The position numbers and the translations under genes are program-made. Positions 60,772-64,000 of a stretch of 64,000 bases of DNA are shown here, piece after piece. This DNA comes from JAXDAY01 sp034679345. Its GTDB lineage: Bacteria > Eisenbacteria > RBG-16-71-46 > CAIMUX01 > VGJL01. The stretch spans positions 186,001 to 250,000 of the forward strand of contig JAXDAY010000013.1 of the NCBI GenBank assembly GCA_034679345.1, in the 5' to 3' direction. The notes beneath the pieces were generated by a model. The model was not told the DNA's origin, did not search any database, and worked only from the letters and a program-made list of their open reading frames with translations. The first letter of the stretch is position 1. Every line of letters begins with the position of its first letter.

Positions 60772-61443
60772 ATGGCGAGATCAGGTCGCTTCCTCGCTCT
60801 TGTGTGTGTGCTGGCGGTCGTGTCCAATGCCGCGGCGATGGCCGCGCTGCTGAGTCCGAGCGATCGGGCCGAGTCGTGGGAATTCAGTCTGCAAACGCGC
60901 TACGTGGGCGCGCAAGACTATGAAGGGAGCGGTGGATCCAGTCTGTCACTCGAGGACGATCTCGGCTGGGGCTTTGGTGTCGCGTACAACCTGGATGAGC
61001 GGTTCAGTGTCGGCTGCTTCGCCTCGTGGCGCACCGTCGACTACTCCGCCCATGTCGTCAGTCGCGACGATCCGGATCACACGCTTGACTGGAGCGACTG
61101 GCTGGATACGGGCAACATCGGCGTCAACGCGACGTGGCACGTTCTACCCAAGCGATTCACGCCCTACGTGCAGGGTTCGGTCGGTTGGGCGATGGTTGAC
61201 TCGAACATCCCGGAGTCGGTCGACATCGACTGCTGGTGGGATCCATGGTGGGGAGACATCTGCGCGGCGTATGGGAACACCTACACCGAGGATGCCGCAT
61301 CGTACGGATTCAGCGCCGGGCTGGCAGCGCAGCTCACGGAAGCGCTCTTCGCTCGCGCCGGGTACGAGAAGAGCTGGATCGACCTCGACGGGGCCGACAA
61401 CTTCGACATGCTCCGGATTGAAGTGGGGATGATGTTCCGATGA
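60772..61443 (+). CDS. Outer-membrane beta-barrel protein
   Basis: 223 residues with a signal peptide (MARSGRFLALVCVLAVVSNA...). Strands such as TRYVGAQDYEGSGGSSLSLE and RFTPYVQGSVGWAMVDSNIP fit an OmpW/OmpA-sized eight-stranded barrel, and the chain ends with VGMMFR. A short WWDPWWGD loop is rich in Trp. Substrate unknown. GGGGGGTACC precedes the ATG. Its stop overlaps the next gene's ATG (ATGA). Confidence 0.72.
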   Translation: MARSGRFLALVCVLAVVSNAAAMAALLSPSDRAESWEFSLQTRYVGAQDYEGSGGSSLSLEDDLGWGFGVAYNLDERFSVGCFASWRTVDYSAHVVSRDDPDHTLDWSDWLDTGNIGVNATWHVLPKRFTPYVQGSVGWAMVDSNIPESVDIDCWWDPWWGDICAAYGNTYTEDAASYGFSAGLAAQLTEALFARAGYEKSWIDLDGADNFDMLRIEVGMMFR

Positions 61444-62207
61444 TCGCGATCAAGCCGAGAGCGGCAGGACCGGCCGTGATGATCCTGCTAGCGGCATTGT
61501 CCACGGCATCCGCGGAAGAACCTCGACTCTGGAGTGTGGAAATCACGCCCATGGCCTGGATCGCAGGCATCGAGGGCACCGTCACGGTGGACGGAGAGAA
61601 GACCGACTTCGACAAGTCGGCAAGCGACCTGTTCGACTATGTCGAGTTCGCTGGGGGACTGATCGCCACAGTTCAGTACGAGCGGTGGGTCCTCCGGGGC
61701 CAGTTCGACGCCTTCGACTTGAGCACCGATGCCCTGGATGTCGAGGATCGGCCCCTGGGCGGCAAGCTGGACTCAAACATGCTCATCGTCGGGCTCGGGG
61801 CCGGCTACCAGATTGACGGCTGGAAAGAAGGCCAGACCTTCGACCTGCTTGCCGGTCTACGCTCCCTCAACGCCGACAACGATCTGGAGGTGTATGGGGA
61901 GGACGGAGGCTCGTACAGCAAGCAGAGCGAACTGCTGGACCCGGTTCTTGCCGTGAGGGGCAACCTTCCGATCTTTCCGTCCAAGATCAAGGGGCTGTGG
62001 CTGAACGCCATGGCAAGCCTTGGCGGCGGCGGCGACTCGGAGCTGGTCTACGAGCTGCAGCCGCAGCTCCAGTACCGGATCATGCCCAGGGTCGCCGCGC
62101 GCTTGGGGTATCGCCGGGCCGGGTGGAAGGTCGACGCGGACGGCAGCGACAACGAGCTCGACTTCTCCCTGGCTGGGCTGAACTTCGGCGTGGGAGTGAC
62201 CTTCTAG
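61440..62207 (+). CDS. Outer-membrane barrel-like protein
   Basis: 255 residues. A signal peptide (MIAIKPRAAGPAVMILLAAL...) is followed by alternating strands (FAGGLIATVQYERWVLRGQF, ARLGYRRAGWKVDADGSDNE) and a C-terminal GVGVTF, which fits a barrel. A Ser/Asp-rich loop precedes the membrane part. Translationally coupled to the preceding barrel gene by ATGA; the pair may form a complex. No recognised family name. Confidence 0.7.
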   Translation: MIAIKPRAAGPAVMILLAALSTASAEEPRLWSVEITPMAWIAGIEGTVTVDGEKTDFDKSASDLFDYVEFAGGLIATVQYERWVLRGQFDAFDLSTDALDVEDRPLGGKLDSNMLIVGLGAGYQIDGWKEGQTFDLLAGLRSLNADNDLEVYGEDGGSYSKQSELLDPVLAVRGNLPIFPSKIKGLWLNAMASLGGGGDSELVYELQPQLQYRIMPRVAARLGYRRAGWKVDADGSDNELDFSLAGLNFGVGVTF

Positions 62208-62309
62208 CGCGACCCGAAGGTGCAGCCGACGGGGCAAGGCGGAACCGTTCCTCAGCTCACTCTTCACAAGAGAGCGGCAGTCTCGTCTGCCGCAGTAGGA
62301 GGTGCCCAA

Positions 62310-62777
62310 ATGGCGAAGGTGCTGAACGCGTGCCTGGCGGTCGGACTTGCGCTGGCCGCCTTCTCCTCGGCCCAGGCCCAGGTGCAAAGCGACATCGCCA
62401 CCGAGCGGTCCCAGCTCCAGAGCGATCGCCAGGCGATCGTGGCCGCGAACCTGCCGCTCACCGAGGAGCAGGCAGCCGCATTCTGGCCGATGTACCGTGA
62501 CTATCGTGGAGAGATGCAGAAGCTCGGCGACCGCGTGGTGTCCCTCGTCCTGGACTACGCGAAGAACTCCGAGGCGCTCACGGACGACCAGGCCACGGCC
62601 ATGCTCGACGATCTCCTGGCCCTCCAGAAGGACGCGCTCAAGATCAAGACGGATTGGGTCGAGAAGTTCCGGAAGATCCTTCCATCGAAAGCAGTGACCC
62701 GGTTCTATCAGATCGAGAACAAGCTGGACACGGTTCTTCTCTTCGAGGCGGCCGACCAGGTTCCGCTGGTCGAGTAG
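62310..62777 (+). CDS. Periplasmic helical protein (Spy/CpxP-like)
   Basis: 155 residues with a signal peptide (MAKVLNACLAVGLALAAFSS...). The mature chain is almost entirely helical, with the segment NLPLTEEQAAAFWPMYRDYR, which resembles LTxxQ-type helices of Spy/CpxP proteins, plus a repeated A[LT]LDDLLALQK helix. It may be a periplasmic chaperone-like or stress sensor. AGGAGGT precedes ATG 62310 well, and decides the start. It follows the barrel pair by 102 bases and ends in a hairpin. Confidence 0.6.
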   Translation: MAKVLNACLAVGLALAAFSSAQAQVQSDIATERSQLQSDRQAIVAANLPLTEEQAAAFWPMYRDYRGEMQKLGDRVVSLVLDYAKNSEALTDDQATAMLDDLLALQKDALKIKTDWVEKFRKILPSKAVTRFYQIENKLDTVLLFEAADQVPLVE

Positions 62778-62789
62778 GGAAGGGGGCGG

Positions 62790-62805
62790 GGGCGCGGTGG
62801 CGCCC
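62790..62805. terminator. Hairpin between convergent genes
   Basis: GGGCGC / GCGCCC with a GGTG tetraloop and two Ts after it, 13 bases after the helical protein stop and 19 before the end of the HAD gene. Confidence 0.5.
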
Positions 62806-62823
62806 TTGGCGGGCTAGAAGCGC

Positions 62824-63810
62824 TCAACGCTGCTCGGCAGCGAACACGCGCTTCCAGTCCGCTTTCATGTCCACGACCGTCCAGCCTCTGGCCTGCGCCT
62901 CGTCGAGACCCTTGTCGAGCCGTCCGATCGCTGCGGCCCGGTCGTAGGCCCACTCCCGGTCCGCGTCGGTATGGTGGATGACCAGGCACAGGCTGGGGAC
63001 CGTGCCCGCTGCGGTCCACTGGAGCATCTGAAGGTCGCCGTCCGAGTTCCCGACTGCGACCAGGGGTCGGCGGCCGATCCGCATCTGGATGCCAACCGGC
63101 TTGCCGGGTCCGTCATCGATGAAGTCCAGCTCGGCCAGGCGGACGAGCGCCGGCTTGCCATCGCGCAGCTCGTACTGCGTCTTGATCGTGCTTCCGATGA
63201 TCTGCTCGGGGGGAACGCCGTACACCCTCTCCGCCCATGGCCGCATGAACTCGACGCCGCCGCCGGAGACGATGAACGTCTTGAACCCGCTCGCCCGCAG
63301 GTACTCGAGGAGCTCGAGCATCGGGGCGTAGACCATCTCGGTCAGCAGGCGCCCCGTCCGCGGGTGCTTCGCGGTGGCGATCCACTGCCGGACGATTTCC
63401 TCGAACTCTTCGGTGGTCGTGCCCGCATGGGTCGCCATGACCAGCTCACTCATGGCCCGCTCGCCCCCGGCGAGCGCCCCCTTCAGATCCCCCTTGAGGA
63501 CCGACGCGAACGGCTCTCGCGTGCTCCACTCCGGATGCTGCGGCGCGAGAACTTTTACGCGGTCGAGCGCGAAGAGGAACTGGAAGTACACAGGCTGCTC
63601 GGCCCAGAGCGTGCCGTCATTGTCGAACACCGCAATCCGTTCGGCCGGAGCCACAAGGTCGGGCGAACCGGTGGTCGTCGTCCGCTCGACGAAGTCGATG
63701 ATGGCTTGTTTCGCCGCACCATCATTCCACGTGGGCAGCGGATCGCCGGCATGCGCGGTTACGGCCGTCACCGCGGCGGTGAATGTCGCGGCCAGTAGAC
63801 TCCCCCGCAT
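62824..63810 (-). CDS. Secreted HAD-superfamily phosphatase-like protein
   Basis: 328 residues. A signal peptide (MRGSLLAATFTAAVTAVTAH...) leads to HAD motif I FDNDGTLW, motif II in TFIVSGGGVEFM, and motif IV around AVGNSDGDLQML. A large cap lies between motifs I and II. HAD hydrolases act on phosphomonoesters or related bonds; here in the periplasm. Such proteins are, from memory, often found beside arylsulfatases. GGGAGGAGG precedes the ATG. It lies 37 bases downstream of the probable SulP gene on the same strand. Confidence 0.82.
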   Translation of the reverse strand: MRGSLLAATFTAAVTAVTAHAGDPLPTWNDGAAKQAIIDFVERTTTTGSPDLVAPAERIAVFDNDGTLWAEQPVYFQFLFALDRVKVLAPQHPEWSTREPFASVLKGDLKGALAGGERAMSELVMATHAGTTTEEFEEIVRQWIATAKHPRTGRLLTEMVYAPMLELLEYLRASGFKTFIVSGGGVEFMRPWAERVYGVPPEQIIGSTIKTQYELRDGKPALVRLAELDFIDDGPGKPVGIQMRIGRRPLVAVGNSDGDLQMLQWTAAGTVPSLCLVIHHTDADREWAYDRAAAIGRLDKGLDEAQARGWTVVDMKADWKRVFAAEQR

Positions 63811-63847
63811 GGCCCTCCTCCCTTCCGACGAGCATGGGCTCAGCCGG

Positions 63848-64000
63848 TCACGCCTCGACCTTTGCCATGGCCTCTACCGCGGACTCCAGCGTCCGGAAGA
63901 CACGCGCAGGTCCTATCTGCTGGGTCAACCCCGTCCGATCGAGCATACGGCGAACCCGGCTCTTCACCCCCGCCACTGCAAAGACGATGCCGCGTTCGGT
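63848..64000 (-). CDS. C-terminal STAS end of a probable SulP anion transporter (partial)
   Basis: Fifty codons plus stop at the window edge; the gene continues beyond 64000. The residues TERGIVFAVAGVKSRVRRML, then DRTGLTQQIGPARVFRTLES, match the last helix-strand part of a STAS domain, as found at the end of SulP sulfate permeases (the 'gl...ig...rvF.s...A' pattern). Assignment rests on this short segment only; an anti-anti-sigma STAS protein is the alternative. Sulfatase neighbours favour SulP. The HAD gene follows 37 bases later on the same strand. Confidence 0.6.
   Translation of the reverse strand, partial: TERGIVFAVAGVKSRVRRMLDRTGLTQQIGPARVFRTLESAVEAMAKVEA

Noticed and set aside
1..64000. 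CRISPR arrays, tRNA and rRNA genes, transposases, phage genes
   Set aside because: I looked for regularly spaced repeats, tRNA cloverleaf ends, DDE-type transposase motifs and phage structural genes and saw none. A tool search (tRNAscan, Infernal, ISfinder) would be decisive.

Overview
The window is G+C-rich chromosomal DNA from a Gram-negative bacterium, with outer-membrane barrels, an RND efflux pump and lipoboxes. Two very large secreted proteins end in a FlgD-like domain introduced by the NRPNPFNPxT type of motif. Together with a C25-family (gingipain-like) peptidase, a DUF6588-like protein and a TreT/DUF5752 pair, this points to the FCB superphylum or a neighbouring candidate phylum such as Eisenbacteria. 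That placement is inference. I saw no rRNA, tRNA, CRISPR array, insertion sequence or origin. Several promoters resemble sigma-70 sites (TTGACR-N17-TANNNT), and some genes look leaderless.

Layout. 1-4.7 kb: end of a TPR protein, inositol monophosphatase, glycyl-tRNA synthetase, two secreted proteins, a DinB-like protein. 4.9-13 kb: a 1611-residue C25-peptidase-like secreted protein, an ArsC-fold protein without the usual cysteine, and a DUF4062-STAND-TPR protein. 13-18.5 kb: a triheme cytochrome c, then two trehalose routes back to back (fused OtsA-OtsB on minus; DUF5752 plus TreT on plus). 18.5-26.8 kb: AraC regulator/methyltransferase pair, then a CzcCBA-type heavy-metal RND operon led by a Cys/His-rich small protein. 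26.9-37.3 kb: repeat-rich secreted protein, PLP decarboxylase, membrane protein, and a translationally coupled PIG-L deacetylase / 46-residue membrane peptide / sodium-solute symporter operon, converging on a DUF2911 protein. 37.4-40.4 kb: a complete ECF42-type sigma-factor module with two DGPF (YCII) proteins and a matching candidate promoter, then a hemerythrin-like protein. 40.4-45.7 kb: DUF885 hydrolase, lipoprotein hydrolase plus barrel, divergent AraC regulator with tandem 22-bp repeats, DUF1579 protein. 45.8-47.7 kb: a three-gene membrane operon whose last product looks like a pentameric ligand-gated ion channel.

47.8-64 kb is a sulfatase island: three sulfatases without secretion signals, a sulfatase-maturating radical SAM enzyme, a porin-like protein, further outer-membrane barrels, a lipoprotein, a helical periplasmic protein, a secreted HAD phosphatase-like protein and, at the window edge, the STAS tail of a probable SulP anion transporter. 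I read it as a uptake-and-desulfation unit: porins admit organosulfates, cytoplasmic sulfatases activated by the maturase cleave them, and SulP handles the inorganic anion. The substrate is unknown.

The most unusual items are the channel-like operon, the ECF42 module with a predicted promoter, the coupled symporter operon, the sulfatase island, and two enzyme-fold proteins lacking the expected catalytic residue.
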